A stretch of 64,000 bases of DNA from Lachnospiraceae bacterium UBA1818 (GTDB lineage Bacteria; Bacillota; Clostridia; Lachnospirales; Lachnospiraceae): NCBI GenBank assembly GCA_904419285.1, contig CAJFQZ010000007.1:62001-126000 (forward strand). Direction: 5' to 3'. Both the position numbers and the translations under genes were made by a program. This document shows, piece by piece, positions 52,267-62,730 of the stretch; within the stretch, counting starts at the first letter, position 1; every line of letters begins with the position of its first letter. The notes beneath the pieces were generated by a model. The model did no database searches. It saw only the letters and a list, made by a program, of their open reading frames with translations, and had not been told where the DNA came from.

Positions 52267-52311
52267 AAAAAGGGAGCCGGCTTCAGCAGATTTTCTGCTG
52301 AAGCCGGCTCC
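52267..52311 (-). terminator. Strong terminator of aroC (perfect 18-bp stem)
   Basis: GGAGCCGGCTTCAGCAGA and TCTGCTGAAGCCGGCTCC are exact complements around a 3-base loop. On the minus strand the stem is followed by CTTTTTAC, so it ends the aroC transcript. On the plus strand the T run is missing. Confidence 0.85.
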
Positions 52312-52333
52312 TGCTGCAGCTGCCGGATTGGAA

Positions 52334-53437
52334 TTACTTGTTGTTATAAAAATCTTTGATCCTGTCCAGGCGGGCAGACATATTCTGCAGGAGCAGGTCA
52401 GCGATCGTGACAGCGGTCATGGATTCAACAACCACTACAGCGCGGGGGACAATGACCGGGTCATGCCTTCCGCGGACCGTCATTTCGATCTCTTCGCCCG
52501 ATTCGTTGACAGTGTGCTGAGGACGGGCAATGGAAGCGGTCGGCTTAACTGCCGCGCGGAGGATCAGGCGGGAACCGTCGCTCATGCCTCCGAGGGTCCC
52601 TCCGGAATGATTGGTCCGTTTGCGGACATTTCCATCCTGCATATAGAACGGGTCATTATTTTTGCTGCCGGTGGAAGAAGAGGCACGGAAGCCGTCGCCG
52701 ATCTCCACGCCCTTTACCGCGCCGATGGACATGACAGCCTGCGCCAGGAGAGCGTCCAGCTTGTCAAAGACAGGTTCGCCGAGACCTGCAGGCAGACCGT
52801 CGGCTGTGCATTCTATGATCCCCCCGCAGGAATCACATTCTGCCATCAGCGATGAAACATATTCGCCGGCCTCCCGGGCGACTGCATTGTTCGGCATATA
52901 GAAGCTGTTTTCCTGTATTTCGGAGAAGTGGTACTCTTCTTCGGGAACACAATAGGGTCCCAATGCTTTCGTATAAGCCTGCAGTGTGATGCCGAGCTCC
53001 CGGAGAAAAAGCGACGCTACGGCGCCGGCTGCGACCCTGCCGATGGTTTCCCGGCCGGAAGAGCGGCCGCCGCCTCTGTAATCTCGGAATCCGTATTTCT
53101 CCTTAAAAGTGTAGTCTGCGTGTCCGGGACGATAGGAGAATGCGATCTCTCCGTAATCCCGGGAACGCTGATCCTGATTTCGGACGATCATGGAAATGGG
53201 CGTACCTGTTGTCTTCCCCTCGAATACTCCCGAAAGGATCTCAACAGAGTCCGTTTCCTGCCGTTTTGTCGTATACTTGCTCTGCCCGGGCCTGCGCCTG
53301 TCGAGAAATGCCTGAACGTCATTCTCTGTAAGGGGAATCCCGGCAGGGCATCCGTCGATCACTGCACCTACGGCAGGACCGTGGGACTCCCCCCATGTAG
53401 TGACACGGAATATTTTGCCAAATGATGAACCACTCAT
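52334..53437 (-). CDS. aroC: Chorismate synthase
   Basis: Last step of the shikimate route; makes chorismate from EPSP using reduced FMN. The 367-residue protein has all family signatures: GESHGPAVGAVIDG near the start, RRPGQSKYTTKRQETD, YRPGHADYTF, RGGGRSSGRET and the conserved KPTASIARPQHTV. It stands alone on the minus strand with its own promoter and a strong terminator. GGAG lies 7 bases before the ATG. Confidence 0.96.
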   Translation of the reverse strand: MSGSSFGKIFRVTTWGESHGPAVGAVIDGCPAGIPLTENDVQAFLDRRRPGQSKYTTKRQETDSVEILSGVFEGKTTGTPISMIVRNQDQRSRDYGEIAFSYRPGHADYTFKEKYGFRDYRGGGRSSGRETIGRVAAGAVASLFLRELGITLQAYTKALGPYCVPEEEYHFSEIQENSFYMPNNAVAREAGEYVSSLMAECDSCGGIIECTADGLPAGLGEPVFDKLDALLAQAVMSIGAVKGVEIGDGFRASSSTGSKNNDPFYMQDGNVRKRTNHSGGTLGGMSDGSRLILRAAVKPTASIARPQHTVNESGEEIEMTVRGRHDPVIVPRAVVVVESMTAVTIADLLLQNMSARLDRIKDFYNNK

Positions 53438-53473
53438 GATTTGCTCCTTTCTGTAACAGTTTGTCTCAAGATA

Positions 53474-53502
53474 TTATATAGGAAGAAACTTCACTGTGCA
53501 AG
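53474..53502 (-). promoter_or_regulatory. Promoter of aroC
   Basis: On the minus strand TTGCAC and TATAAT are spaced 17 bases apart, about 36 bases before the start codon. Confidence 0.8.
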
Positions 53503-53559
53503 GCAAAGTATATGGATTTGGACTACAGCGCCAAAACACAAGATTAAGAAAGAATTCAC

Positions 53560-53588
53560 TGTACATTTGAAAAGTTTCGTAATATAAT
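53560..53588 (+). promoter_or_regulatory. Promoter of the L,D-transpeptidase gene
   Basis: TGTACA and TATAAT are spaced 17 bases apart, about 40 bases before the ATG at 53629. Confidence 0.55.
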
Positions 53589-53628
53589 GGGGCATGGATA
53601 GTGAATTATAGAGAGGGAGTTATATCAG

Positions 53629-55323
53629 ATGAGTAAAAAGGAACAGAAAGAATCTAATGCATTGACTCCGGAAGAAGCTGCCGCAGACGCTCAGGAAGCG
53701 GCGGAAGAAAAAGAGGATATCCTGTCCGGGGAAGATGAGGAGAGGGAGACGGACTGGGATGATATAGAGCCGGAGGAAGATGGGGACGATATAGAAGAAT
53801 TAGAATTTTTCTATGATCCTACAGAGGAGAAAGAAGAAAAGAAAAAGGCTGCCCGGGCAAAAAGAAGGCAGAAGAGACTGCAGAAGAGAGCGGCAAAGGC
53901 GGAGAAAGCAGAAGAAAAAAAGGAAAAGCCGCCGATGGGAAAGAAACCGTGGATCATAGCGGGAAGCATTGTGGGCGGTCTTCTGGTGATCTATCTTGGC
54001 GTTTCGGCGTTTTTTATCAGCCATTTCTATATCAATACTGAGATAAACGGGAAAGATTTTTCCGGAAGATCCGCATCAGCGGTGGAAGAGTATCTGAAGG
54101 AACAGGTACAGGATTATGAACTGACAGTCATCGAACAGAATAATGAACAGGATACGATCAGCGGAAGTGAGATTTCATTAACTTATAAAGAGAGTTCTGA
54201 GATCGAAGATGCCCTGAAGGGGCAGAATCCGCTCTTATGGCCGGCGGGATTTTTCTCCCGGAATTCTGAAAAAGTGACGATCAATGTTGACTATGATGAA
54301 GCGGCTCTTCAGGAAAAGATCCAGAATATCAAGGCCGTCACGCAGGAACAGACGCAGCCCGTGTCAGCCTATCCGAAATTTGACGGCAATTCCTTTGTCG
54401 TAGAACCGGAGGTGTACGGCACGGCGGTGGATATTGATATGCTGACGGAGAAGATAAAGCAGTATATCAGTGAATTTGAGAGTGAGCTGAACATGATGGA
54501 TGAGGGATGCTATGTCCTTCCGAAGTATACTTCGGATTCTCCTGAGGTCCAGGCGGCCTGCGATACGATGAATCAGTACTGCAAGGCGAGCATAACATAT
54601 ACAATGGATACGGATGTAGTTGTCGATAAGGCGCTGATCTCCACATGGCTTACATATGACGACAACATGCAGGTGTCTCTGAATGAGGAGAGCGTCCGTG
54701 AATGGATGCGTCAGTTCGGAGCTACCTATGACACTGTCGGGAAAACAAGGACGATCACAACACCGACCGGCAAGACAACTGAAGTCTCAGGAGGTACATA
54801 TGGATGGTCAGTTGACGAGGACGGTGAGACGACGGCGCTGATCAACAGCATCAAAAACGGAGAAGTGATTTCCAAGGAACCTGCATATGCCCAGACAGCG
54901 GCAACGCACGAGGCGCAGGACTGGGGAACAACTTATGTTGAAGTCGATCTTACTACACAGCATATGTGGTATATCGTGGACGGTTCGGTCGCAATGGAAG
55001 CTGACGTGGTGACAGGTCTTCCGACACCTGAGCGCGAGACTCCGGCCGGTGTCTACTCCATCCTGGAGATGAAGAGAGATAAGACACTTGTTGGAGAGAC
55101 GAATCCCGCTACCGGAAAACCGATCTACGAGACCCCGGTCGACTACTGGATGCGTGTGACATGGACCGGAGTCGGATTCCATGACGCGAGCTGGCAGTCT
55201 TCCTTCGGAGGCAGCCGCTATATGACAAACGGATCTCACGGCTGCATCAATATGAGACCGGATCAGGCGGCGGCACTCTACAGTATGCTCAGTGTGGGAA
55301 CACCGGTCGTCATGCATTATTGA
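53629..55323 (+). CDS. Membrane-anchored L,D-transpeptidase (YkuD domain)
   Basis: A 564-residue cell-wall enzyme. An acidic/lysine-rich cytoplasmic region (1-100) is followed by one membrane helix (about 104-127), a long extracellular part with two putative peptidoglycan-binding repeats, and the C-terminal YkuD domain. The catalytic His537-Gly-Cys539 lies in GSHGCINMRPD. Such enzymes make 3-3 cross-links or attach proteins to the wall. The charged cytoplasmic part is unusually long. The gene is followed closely by tgt. Confidence 0.9.
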   Translation: MSKKEQKESNALTPEEAAADAQEAAEEKEDILSGEDEERETDWDDIEPEEDGDDIEELEFFYDPTEEKEEKKKAARAKRRQKRLQKRAAKAEKAEEKKEKPPMGKKPWIIAGSIVGGLLVIYLGVSAFFISHFYINTEINGKDFSGRSASAVEEYLKEQVQDYELTVIEQNNEQDTISGSEISLTYKESSEIEDALKGQNPLLWPAGFFSRNSEKVTINVDYDEAALQEKIQNIKAVTQEQTQPVSAYPKFDGNSFVVEPEVYGTAVDIDMLTEKIKQYISEFESELNMMDEGCYVLPKYTSDSPEVQAACDTMNQYCKASITYTMDTDVVVDKALISTWLTYDDNMQVSLNEESVREWMRQFGATYDTVGKTRTITTPTGKTTEVSGGTYGWSVDEDGETTALINSIKNGEVISKEPAYAQTAATHEAQDWGTTYVEVDLTTQHMWYIVDGSVAMEADVVTGLPTPERETPAGVYSILEMKRDKTLVGETNPATGKPIYETPVDYWMRVTWTGVGFHDASWQSSFGGSRYMTNGSHGCINMRPDQAAALYSMLSVGTPVVMHY

Positions 55324-55371
55324 TCAATGTGTGAATGGCAGCAGAAAATAAAACAGAGGAAATCAGATAAT

Positions 55372-56499
55372 ATGTATGAGTTATTAAAGAAAGACGGCCT
55401 TGCAAAAAGAGGCCGTCTCCATACTGTTCACGGAACGATCGAGACGCCGGTCTTCATGAACGTGGGAACAGCGGCTGCGATCAAAGGAGCTGTTTCGACA
55501 GACGATCTGCGGCAGATCAAAACGCAGGTCGAACTTTCAAATACCTATCACCTCCATGTCAGACCCGGCGACGAAGTAGTGAAAAAACTTGGAGGGCTTC
55601 ACAAATTCATGAACTGGGACAGACCGATACTGACGGATTCGGGAGGATTCCAGGTGTTTTCCCTCGCGTCGCTCAGGAAGATCAGGGAGGAAGGCGTCCG
55701 TTTTAATTCCCATATTGATGGCAGGAAGATCTTTATGGGGCCGGAGGAGAGCATGCAGATCCAGTCTAATCTCGCTTCCACGATCGCGATGGCTTTTGAT
55801 GAATGTCCGTCAAGTGTTGCTGATAAGAAGTATATTGCAGATTCCGTGGCACGTACGACGCGCTGGCTGAAGCGCTGCAAGGCAGAGATGGAACGGCTCA
55901 ATTCCCTGCCGGATACGATAAATCCGCATCAGCTTCTGTTTGCGATTAATCAGGGAGGCGTGTACGAGGATATCAGGATCGAACATGCGCAGCAGATCTC
56001 AGAGCTGGACCTGGACGGCTACGCGATCGGCGGACTTGCCGTAGGAGAGAGCCATGAGGAGATGTACCGTATCCTGGATGCGGTAGTCAGATATCTTCCT
56101 GAAAAGAAACCGACCTACCTGATGGGGGTGGGAACCCCCGCCAATATCCTGGAGGCAGTGGACCGGGGCGTTGACTTTTTCGACTGTGTTTACCCGTCGC
56201 GAAACGGAAGACACGGACATGTTTATACGAACCACGGGAAGATGAATCTTTTCAATGCAAAATACGAGCTCGATGACAGACCGATTGAAGAAGGCTGCGG
56301 CTGCCCTGCCTGCAGGAGTTACAGCCGGGCATATATACGCCATCTGCTGAAAGCAAAGGAGATGCTGGGAATGAGACTCTGCGTGCTCCATAATCTGTAT
56401 TTCTACAATACGATGATGGAAGAGATCAGAGATGCGATCGATGCAGGGGAATATAAGGCTTACAAGAAGCGTAAACTGGAAGGAATGCAGACACAGTAA
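55372..56499 (+). CDS. tgt: Queuine tRNA-ribosyltransferase
   Basis: Swaps G34 for a queuosine precursor (preQ1) in tRNA-Asp, Asn, His and Tyr. The 375-residue protein has the catalytic Asp in TDSGGFQVFSLA near the middle and the zinc ligands in GCGCPACRSYSRAYI and VLHNLYFYN. The start at 55372 has AGAGGAAA upstream; the ATG at 55327 does not. It lies directly ahead of yajC, the order found in many bacteria (tgt-yajC-secDF), but secDF is not in the window. Confidence 0.95.
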   Translation: MYELLKKDGLAKRGRLHTVHGTIETPVFMNVGTAAAIKGAVSTDDLRQIKTQVELSNTYHLHVRPGDEVVKKLGGLHKFMNWDRPILTDSGGFQVFSLASLRKIREEGVRFNSHIDGRKIFMGPEESMQIQSNLASTIAMAFDECPSSVADKKYIADSVARTTRWLKRCKAEMERLNSLPDTINPHQLLFAINQGGVYEDIRIEHAQQISELDLDGYAIGGLAVGESHEEMYRILDAVVRYLPEKKPTYLMGVGTPANILEAVDRGVDFFDCVYPSRNGRHGHVYTNHGKMNLFNAKYELDDRPIEEGCGCPACRSYSRAYIRHLLKAKEMLGMRLCVLHNLYFYNTMMEEIRDAIDAGEYKAYKKRKLEGMQTQ

Positions 56500-56538
56500 C
56501 TGAATTGTTGCGGCAAATGTGAAAATTTGTAAAAAGGC

Positions 56539-56567
56539 TTGAAGAATCCAGCTTTTTTGTGTATAGT
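56539..56567 (+). promoter_or_regulatory. Promoter of yajC
   Basis: TTGAAG and TATAGT are spaced 17 bases apart. The same stretch can form a weak hairpin (AAAAAGGCT with AGCTTTTTT) that may terminate tgt. Confidence 0.55.
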
Positions 56568-56608
56568 AATCTTATTGTGTAACACAAGGAGTTAGGAGGA
56601 AATATGAT

Positions 56609-56884
56609 ATGGAGCTGATTGGTATAATCTTGATTTATGCTGTCGTGATCGGCGGTATGTGGTTCCTGCTGATGCGCCCGCAGAAGAAGGAGCAGAAGAG
56701 AGTACAGGCGATGCTGTCAACGATGGAAGTCGGCGATACAGCGCTTACGACAAGCGGATTTTATGGTGTGATCATAGACATTACAGACGATGACGTGATC
56801 GTTGAGTTCGGCAACAACAAGAACTGCCGTATTCCGATGCAGAAGTCCGCGATCGCACAGATCGAGAAACCGAATGCTGAATAA
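56609..56884 (+). CDS. yajC: Preprotein translocase subunit YajC
   Basis: A 91-residue single-pass membrane protein of the Sec holocomplex that binds SecDF. One helix (residues about 5-23) is followed by the family stretch RPQKKEQKRVQAMLSTMEVGD and a small soluble domain. TTAGGAGGAA precedes the start. SecD and SecF genes do not follow here. Confidence 0.93.
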   Translation: MELIGIILIYAVVIGGMWFLLMRPQKKEQKRVQAMLSTMEVGDTALTTSGFYGVIIDITDDDVIVEFGNNKNCRIPMQKSAIAQIEKPNAE

Positions 56885-56900
56885 CCGTGTTGTTTTCATG

Positions 56901-56933
56901 AAACCGGAAGGCTGAATGCCCTCCGGTTTTCTC
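56901..56933 (+). terminator. Terminator after yajC
   Basis: AAACCGGA pairs with TCCGGTTT, with a further AGGC/GCCC inner pairing, and TTTTCTC follows. Confidence 0.8.
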
Positions 56934-56995
56934 TATATAATATAAGTATATAATGCGGGAATTTTAGAGCGCCCTCTATTTTTCTTCCTAAATAC

Positions 56996-57024
56996 TTGAA
57001 AGATAAAGTGAAATGCGGTATGAT
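56996..57024 (+). promoter_or_regulatory. Promoter of leuB-ilvD-ilvB
   Basis: TTGAAA and TATGAT are spaced 17 bases apart, only about 33 bases before the leuB start, so there is no room for a leader peptide or T-box. Confidence 0.7.
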
Positions 57025-57063
57025 TAAAACTAGTATTTTTTACATTTGGAAGGATGTGCAGAT

Positions 57064-58149
57064 ATGGAAATGAAAATCGGAGTTATCAAAGGGGATGGCA
57101 TCGGTCCGGAGATCGTGGATGAAGCGCTGAAAGTGCTCGACAAGACAGCCGGGATATATGGCCATGCCTTTTCTTATACCCAGCTTCTCATGGGAGGGGC
57201 ATCGATCGATGTGAACGGTGTTCCACTTACAGAGGAGACGCTGGAGCTGGCGAAAGGCTGCGATGCAGTGCTGATGGGCTCGATCGGAGGAGATGCGAAG
57301 ACCTCTCCCTGGTATCAGCTTGAACCGTCAAAACGTCCGGAGGCGGGACTTCTTGCCCTGCGCAAGGGACTGAACCTTTTTGCCAATCTGAGACCTGCAG
57401 TTCTCTACAAAGAACTGAAAGGAGCCTGCCCTCTGAAGGAAGAGATCGCGGACAGAGGATTTGACATGATGATCATGCGTGAACTGACCGGAGGGCTGTA
57501 TTTCGGCAGGAGGAGCACTGAGTCAGTGGAAGGCGTCCTCGTGGCTAAAGATGAACTGACCTACAGCGAGACTGAGATCCGCAGGATCGCAAAAAGGGCT
57601 TTTGACATCGCGATGAAGCGCAGAAAAAAGGTTACCAGCGTCGACAAGGCAAATGTCCTTGACTCTTCACGACTCTGGAGAAAAGTGACAGAGGAGGTCG
57701 CGGAAGATTATCCGGAAGTTACACTGGAGCATATGCTTGTTGATAACTGCGCGATGCAGCTTGTGAAGGATCCATCCCAGTTTGATGTGATCCTGACAGA
57801 GAACATGTTCGGGGATATCCTTTCGGATGAGGCGAGCATGGTGACCGGTTCGATCGGAATGCTGGCATCAGCCAGTCTGAACGAGACAAAATTCGGCCTT
57901 TACGAGCCAAGCGGAGGATCGGCGCCGGATATTGCCGGAAAGGGAATCGCCAATCCCATTGCCACGATCCTTTCAGCGGCGATGATGCTGAGGTATTCAT
58001 TTGATCTCGACAAGGAGGCAGAGGCGATAGAAAATGCAGTCTCAAAGGTACTGCAGGACGGATACCGTACGATCGATATCATGTCTGAGGGAATGAAGCA
58101 GATCGGAACGGCAGAAATGGGAGACCGGATCTGTTCGTATATCGGCTGA
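57064..58149 (+). CDS. leuB: 3-Isopropylmalate dehydrogenase
   Basis: An NAD-dependent oxidative decarboxylase of leucine synthesis. The 361-residue protein has the family start [20 protein letters not shown], the substrate helix [13 protein letters not shown], the metal-binding DNCAMQLV and [14 protein letters not shown], and the NAD motif [14 protein letters not shown]. The start at 57064 follows GGAAGGATG. LeuA, LeuC and LeuD are not nearby; the next genes are valine/isoleucine enzymes in the same direction. Confidence 0.95.
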   Translation: MEMKIGVIKGDGIGPEIVDEALKVLDKTAGIYGHAFSYTQLLMGGASIDVNGVPLTEETLELAKGCDAVLMGSIGGDAKTSPWYQLEPSKRPEAGLLALRKGLNLFANLRPAVLYKELKGACPLKEEIADRGFDMMIMRELTGGLYFGRRSTESVEGVLVAKDELTYSETEIRRIAKRAFDIAMKRRKKVTSVDKANVLDSSRLWRKVTEEVAEDYPEVTLEHMLVDNCAMQLVKDPSQFDVILTENMFGDILSDEASMVTGSIGMLASASLNETKFGLYEPSGGSAPDIAGKGIANPIATILSAAMMLRYSFDLDKEAEAIENAVSKVLQDGYRTIDIMSEGMKQIGTAEMGDRICSYIG

Positions 58150-58206
58150 TTCGGCAGTACATATCAACTACAGAGATAAGAACATACAGAAGGAGAGGAG
58201 ACAGAA

Positions 58207-59877
58207 ATGAGAAGTGATACAGTAAAAAAAGGAGTTCAGCAGGCACCGCACCGTTCCCTTTTTAATGCACTGGGAATGACACAGGAAGAGCTTGACAGAC
58301 CGCTGATCGGTGTTGTCAGTTCATATAATGAGATTGTTCCGGGACATATGAACCTGGATAAGATCACGGAAGCGGTAAAGATGGGAGTTGCAATGGCAGG
58401 AGGAACCCCAATCGTCGTGCCGGCCATCGCCGTATGTGATGGAATCGCTATGGGACATATAGGAATGAAGTATTCGCTCGTTACGAGAGACCTGATCGCG
58501 GACTCCACAGAGGCGCTGGCGATGGCACATCAGTTTGACGGTCTTGTCATGATCCCCAACTGCGACAAGAATGTACCAGGACTTCTGATGGCTGCAGCAC
58601 GTGTGAATATTCCGACTATATTTGTCAGCGGCGGCCCGATGCTGGCCGGGCATGTGAAGGGCGGAAAGACAAGTCTCTCCAGTATGTTTGAGGCTGTGGG
58701 CGCCCACGCGGCAGGTAAGATCACGGATGAAGACCTCTGTGAGTTCGAGAACAAGGCGTGTCCTACCTGCGGTTCCTGCTCGGGAATGTATACAGCGAAC
58801 AGCATGAACTGTCTGACAGAGGCTCTTGGCATGGGACTCAGGGGAAATGGAACGATCCCTGCTGTATATTCTGCAAGAATCCAGCTCGCGAAGCATGCCG
58901 GCATGCAGGTGATGGAACTTGTGAGAAAGAATATCCGTCCCAGAGATATCATGACAGAGGATGCGATCCTGAACGCACTTACAGTGGATATGGCGCTTGG
59001 ATGTTCGACGAACAGCATGCTCCATCTTCCGGCGATCGCACATGAGATCGGAATGGACTTTGAGATAGATTTTGCAAATACGATCAGCGAGAAGACTCCG
59101 AACCTCTGCCATCTTGCACCGGCAGGACATACATATATTGAAGACCTCAATGAGGCGGGCGGCGTCTACGCTGTCATGAATGAGCTGAATAAGAAAGGTC
59201 TTCTCCATACAGACTGCATGACAGTCACAGGTAAGACGATCGGTGAGAATATCGCCGGATGTGAGAATAAGAATCCGGAAGTCATCCGTCCGATCGACAA
59301 TCCGTATTCAGAGACGGGCGGACTTGCCGTCCTGAAAGGAAATCTTGCTCCGGACGGCAGTGTTGTAAAACGTTCTGCAGTGTGTGACGAGATGCTCGTT
59401 CACGAAGGACCGGCGCGCATCTTTGAGAGCGATGAAGAGGCGACAGAGGCGATCAAGAGCGGAAAGATAAATCCTGGAGATGTGATCGTGATCCGCTATG
59501 AAGGACCGAAGGGCGGTCCGGGAATGAGAGAGATGCTGAACCCGACTTCAGCCATTGCCGGGTACGGTCTCGGATCAACGGTAGCCCTGATCACAGACGG
59601 AAGATTTTCAGGCGCATCCAGGGGTGCATCTATCGGACATGTATCTCCGGAGGCTGCTGTCGGTGGACCGATCGCGCTTGTAGAGGAAGGCGACATTATC
59701 AAGATCAATATTCCGGAACTTAAGCTTGAACTGGATATATCTGATGAAGAGATGGCGGCGAGAAGAGCAAAATGGCAGCCGAGAGAACCAAAGGTAAAGA
59801 CGGGATATCTTGCAAGATATGCTTCCATGGTTACGTCAGGAAACCGTGGAGCGATCCTTGAAGTACCGAAGAATTAA
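58207..59877 (+). CDS. ilvD: Dihydroxy-acid dehydratase
   Basis: Dehydrates 2,3-dihydroxy acids in valine and isoleucine synthesis using an Fe-S cluster. The 556-residue protein has the cluster cysteines in [35 protein letters not shown] and near [16 protein letters not shown], and the C-terminal signature [19 protein letters not shown]. It follows leuB by 57 bases and precedes ilvB by 24 bases. AGGAGAGG precedes the start. Confidence 0.95.
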   Translation: MRSDTVKKGVQQAPHRSLFNALGMTQEELDRPLIGVVSSYNEIVPGHMNLDKITEAVKMGVAMAGGTPIVVPAIAVCDGIAMGHIGMKYSLVTRDLIADSTEALAMAHQFDGLVMIPNCDKNVPGLLMAAARVNIPTIFVSGGPMLAGHVKGGKTSLSSMFEAVGAHAAGKITDEDLCEFENKACPTCGSCSGMYTANSMNCLTEALGMGLRGNGTIPAVYSARIQLAKHAGMQVMELVRKNIRPRDIMTEDAILNALTVDMALGCSTNSMLHLPAIAHEIGMDFEIDFANTISEKTPNLCHLAPAGHTYIEDLNEAGGVYAVMNELNKKGLLHTDCMTVTGKTIGENIAGCENKNPEVIRPIDNPYSETGGLAVLKGNLAPDGSVVKRSAVCDEMLVHEGPARIFESDEEATEAIKSGKINPGDVIVIRYEGPKGGPGMREMLNPTSAIAGYGLGSTVALITDGRFSGASRGASIGHVSPEAAVGGPIALVEEGDIIKINIPELKLELDISDEEMAARRAKWQPREPKVKTGYLARYASMVTSGNRGAILEVPKN

Positions 59878-59901
59878 TGAATGACCAGGAGGAAGTGCAC
59901 C

Positions 59902-61578
59902 ATGCAGTTAAGTGGAGCAGAGATAGTGATAGAATGTTTGAAGGAGCAGGGAGTGGATACTGTCTTCGGGTATCCGGGCGGAGCGATCTTGAATGTTTAT
60001 GATGCTTTATATAAGCATCGCAGCGAGATCCGCCATATCCTCACTTCACATGAGCAGGGCGCATCCCATGCTGCGGACGGATATGCCCGGGCTACCGGAA
60101 AAGTAGGCGTATGTCTTGCGACAAGCGGACCCGGCGCAACGAATCTTGTTACCGGGATTGCAACGGCATACATGGATTCCATCCCGATCGTGGCGATCAC
60201 CTGTAATGTGGGAGTACCGCTTCTCGGAAAAGACAGTTTCCAGGAGATCGATATCACAGGGATCACGATGCCCATTACAAAACATAATTTTATCGTCAAG
60301 GATGTTACAAAGCTTGCCGATACGATCCGGAAGGCATTCCGTATTGCAAAGAGCGGAAGACCTGGACCGGTGCTCATTGATATACCGAAGGACATCACTT
60401 CGAATGTAACGGAGTACGAAAAAGAAGAACTCGGGAAATATAATCCGACGGAATGTCATATTAATGAAGAGGAGATCTCGCGTGCGGTTTCCCTGATCGA
60501 AGCGTCAGAGCGTCCGTTTGTCTTTGTCGGCGGCGGCGCCGTTCTCTCTGGGGCGAGCGAAGAACTGTTCAAGTTCGTGGATAAGCTGGATGCTCCTGTC
60601 ACAGATTCTCTGATGGGCAAGGGCGCATTCCCGGGGACAGATCCGCGCTATACCGGGATGCTCGGAATGCACGGCACCAAGGCATCGAATTTCGGGGTCA
60701 GCGAGTGTGATCTTCTGATCGTGCTCGGCGCCCGTTTCAGTGACCGTGTGACGGGAAATACAGAGAAATTTGCAAGGAACGCACGGATCCTTCAGATCGA
60801 CATCGATCCTGCAGAGATGAACAAAAATGTGATCATCACAGCAGGCGTGGAGGGTGATATCAAAACGGCGCTCCGGATGATCAATGAGAGACTGGGACAG
60901 CAGAACCACTCGGAGTGGCTGAAAAAGATTGAGGAATACAAGGAAAAATATCCTTTAAAATATCATCATGACATATTGACCGGACCGTTTATCGTGGAGG
61001 AGATCTACCGTCAGACCAATGGCGATGCGATCATCAGTACTGAGGTGGGACAGAACCAGATGTGGGCGGCCCAGTACTATAAGTTTACAAAGCCGAGAAC
61101 GCTGCTTACATCCGGCGGACTGGGCACCATGGGATATGGCCTTGGAGCTGCAATGGGCGCAAAGGTCGGCTGTCCGGAGAAGACTGTGGTCAACATTGCG
61201 GGAGACGGCTGCTTCCGTATGAATATGAACGAGATCGCCACGGCAGTACGGCATAAGATCCCGATCATTGAGGTCGTCATCAACAATCATGTTCTCGGCA
61301 TGGTCCGTCAGTGGCAGGATCTGTTTTATGACGAGAGATATTCCGCAACTGTCCTCAGAGACGCAGTGGATTTTGCAAAGCTTGCAGAGGCAATGGGCGC
61401 AGTGGGAATGCATGTGGAGAGCCAGGAGGAGTTCAAAAAAGCTTTTGCGGATGCGCTTGCCATGGACCGTCCTGTTGTGATCGACTGTCAGATCGGAAGC
61501 GATGATAAGGTATGGCCAATGGTCGCTCCGGGATCTGCCATCAGTGATGCATTCGATGAAGAAGATATGTCGAAATAA
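59902..61578 (+). CDS. ilvB: Acetolactate synthase, large subunit
   Basis: Thiamine-diphosphate enzyme that starts branched-chain synthesis. The catalytic Glu is in TSHEQGASHAADGYARA, and the TPP fold includes GDGCFRMNMNEIATAVRH with the metal-binding NNHVLGMV. The 558-residue length is normal. The start at 59902 has CAGGAGGAA upstream. No regulatory small subunit (ilvN) follows, so feedback control by valine may be missing or supplied by a gene elsewhere. Order leuB-ilvD-ilvB suggests one operon. Confidence 0.95.
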   Translation: MQLSGAEIVIECLKEQGVDTVFGYPGGAILNVYDALYKHRSEIRHILTSHEQGASHAADGYARATGKVGVCLATSGPGATNLVTGIATAYMDSIPIVAITCNVGVPLLGKDSFQEIDITGITMPITKHNFIVKDVTKLADTIRKAFRIAKSGRPGPVLIDIPKDITSNVTEYEKEELGKYNPTECHINEEEISRAVSLIEASERPFVFVGGGAVLSGASEELFKFVDKLDAPVTDSLMGKGAFPGTDPRYTGMLGMHGTKASNFGVSECDLLIVLGARFSDRVTGNTEKFARNARILQIDIDPAEMNKNVIITAGVEGDIKTALRMINERLGQQNHSEWLKKIEEYKEKYPLKYHHDILTGPFIVEEIYRQTNGDAIISTEVGQNQMWAAQYYKFTKPRTLLTSGGLGTMGYGLGAAMGAKVGCPEKTVVNIAGDGCFRMNMNEIATAVRHKIPIIEVVINNHVLGMVRQWQDLFYDERYSATVLRDAVDFAKLAEAMGAVGMHVESQEEFKKAFADALAMDRPVVIDCQIGSDDKVWPMVAPGSAISDAFDEEDMSK

Positions 61579-61646
61579 TTCGCTGCTCAGACGATGCAGG
61601 AACAGGGATTATAAAAGTAAATTTAAATCATGAGGAGGTAACAGAA

Positions 61647-62729
61647 ATGAGCAGAGTATACAATTTTTCAGCCGGTCCGGCTGTGCTCCCGGAAGAAGTG
61701 CTTCGGGAAGCAGCCGATGAGATGCTGGATTACAGAGGAACAGGGATGTCCGTGATGGAAATGAGCCATCGCTCAAAGGCGTTTGAGGAGATCATTACCA
61801 CCGCGGAACAGGATTTGAGGGACCTGATGGGAATACCGGACAATTATAAGGTTTTATTCCTCCAGGGTGGCGCATCCCAGCAGTTTGCCATGATCCCGAT
61901 GAATCTTATGAAAAACAGAGTCGCCGATTATATCATCACAGGGCAGTGGGCCAAAAAGGCGGCGAAAGAGGCTGAAAAATACGGAAAGGTGAACAGGATC
62001 GCTTCTTCGGAAGACAAAACCTTCTCCTATATACCGGACTGCTCGGATCTTCCGGTTTCCGAGGATGCAGATTATGTCTACATCTGCGAAAATAATACGA
62101 TTTACGGTACAAAGTTCAAAAAGCTTCCGAACACAAAGGGAAAGACCCTGGTTGCAGATGTGTCCTCCTGTTTTCTGTCTGAGCCTGTTGACGTGACAAA
62201 ATACGGGGTTATCTACGGCGGTGTCCAGAAGAATATCGGACCGGCGGGAGTCGTTATCGTTATCATCAGGGAAGATCTGATCACAGAGGATGTACTTCCG
62301 GGAACACCGACCATGCTTACATATAAGACACATGCTGATGCAAAATCGCTGTACAATACACCTCCGGCATATGGAATCTATATCTGCGGCAAGGTATTCA
62401 AGTGGATCAAGAATATGGGCGGTCTGGAAGCAATGAAAGAGAGAAATGAAAAGAAGGCAAAAGTCCTCTATGATTTCCTCGATCAGAGCAGACTCTTCAA
62501 AGGAACTGTCGTCAAGGAAGACCGTTCTCTGATGAACGTGCCGTTCGTTACCGGCGATGCAGAGCTGGACGCAAAATTCGTAAAAGAGGCGAAGGAGGCC
62601 GGCCTTGAGAACCTGAAAGGACACAGGACCGTCGGCGGAATGCGCGCAAGTATTTACAATGCGATGCCGTATGAGGGCGTTGTTGCACTGGTTGATTTTA
62701 TGAAGAAATTTGAAGAGGAGAATCTGTAA
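61647..62729 (+). CDS. serC: Phosphoserine aminotransferase
   Basis: Converts 3-phosphohydroxypyruvate to phosphoserine. The 360-residue class V aminotransferase has the family start YNFSAGPAVLPEEVLREAA and the PLP lysine Lys195 in YGGVQKNIGPAG. AGGAGG precedes the ATG. It lies 1 base before serA and supplies serine, which feeds the cysE/cysK route seen elsewhere in the window. The same enzyme can serve vitamin B6 synthesis. Confidence 0.95.
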   Translation: MSRVYNFSAGPAVLPEEVLREAADEMLDYRGTGMSVMEMSHRSKAFEEIITTAEQDLRDLMGIPDNYKVLFLQGGASQQFAMIPMNLMKNRVADYIITGQWAKKAAKEAEKYGKVNRIASSEDKTFSYIPDCSDLPVSEDADYVYICENNTIYGTKFKKLPNTKGKTLVADVSSCFLSEPVDVTKYGVIYGGVQKNIGPAGVVIVIIREDLITEDVLPGTPTMLTYKTHADAKSLYNTPPAYGIYICGKVFKWIKNMGGLEAMKERNEKKAKVLYDFLDQSRLFKGTVVKEDRSLMNVPFVTGDAELDAKFVKEAKEAGLENLKGHRTVGGMRASIYNAMPYEGVVALVDFMKKFEEENL

Positions 62730-62730
62730 G

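Noticed and set aside
52273-52311. The 18-bp palindrome as a mobile-element end
   Set aside because: It is immediately followed by a T run on the minus strand and sits right after aroC, so it is a terminator.
57025-57063. Leucine leader peptide or T-box before leuB
   Set aside because: The leader is about 35 bases and has no Leu-codon run, T-box sequence or terminator.
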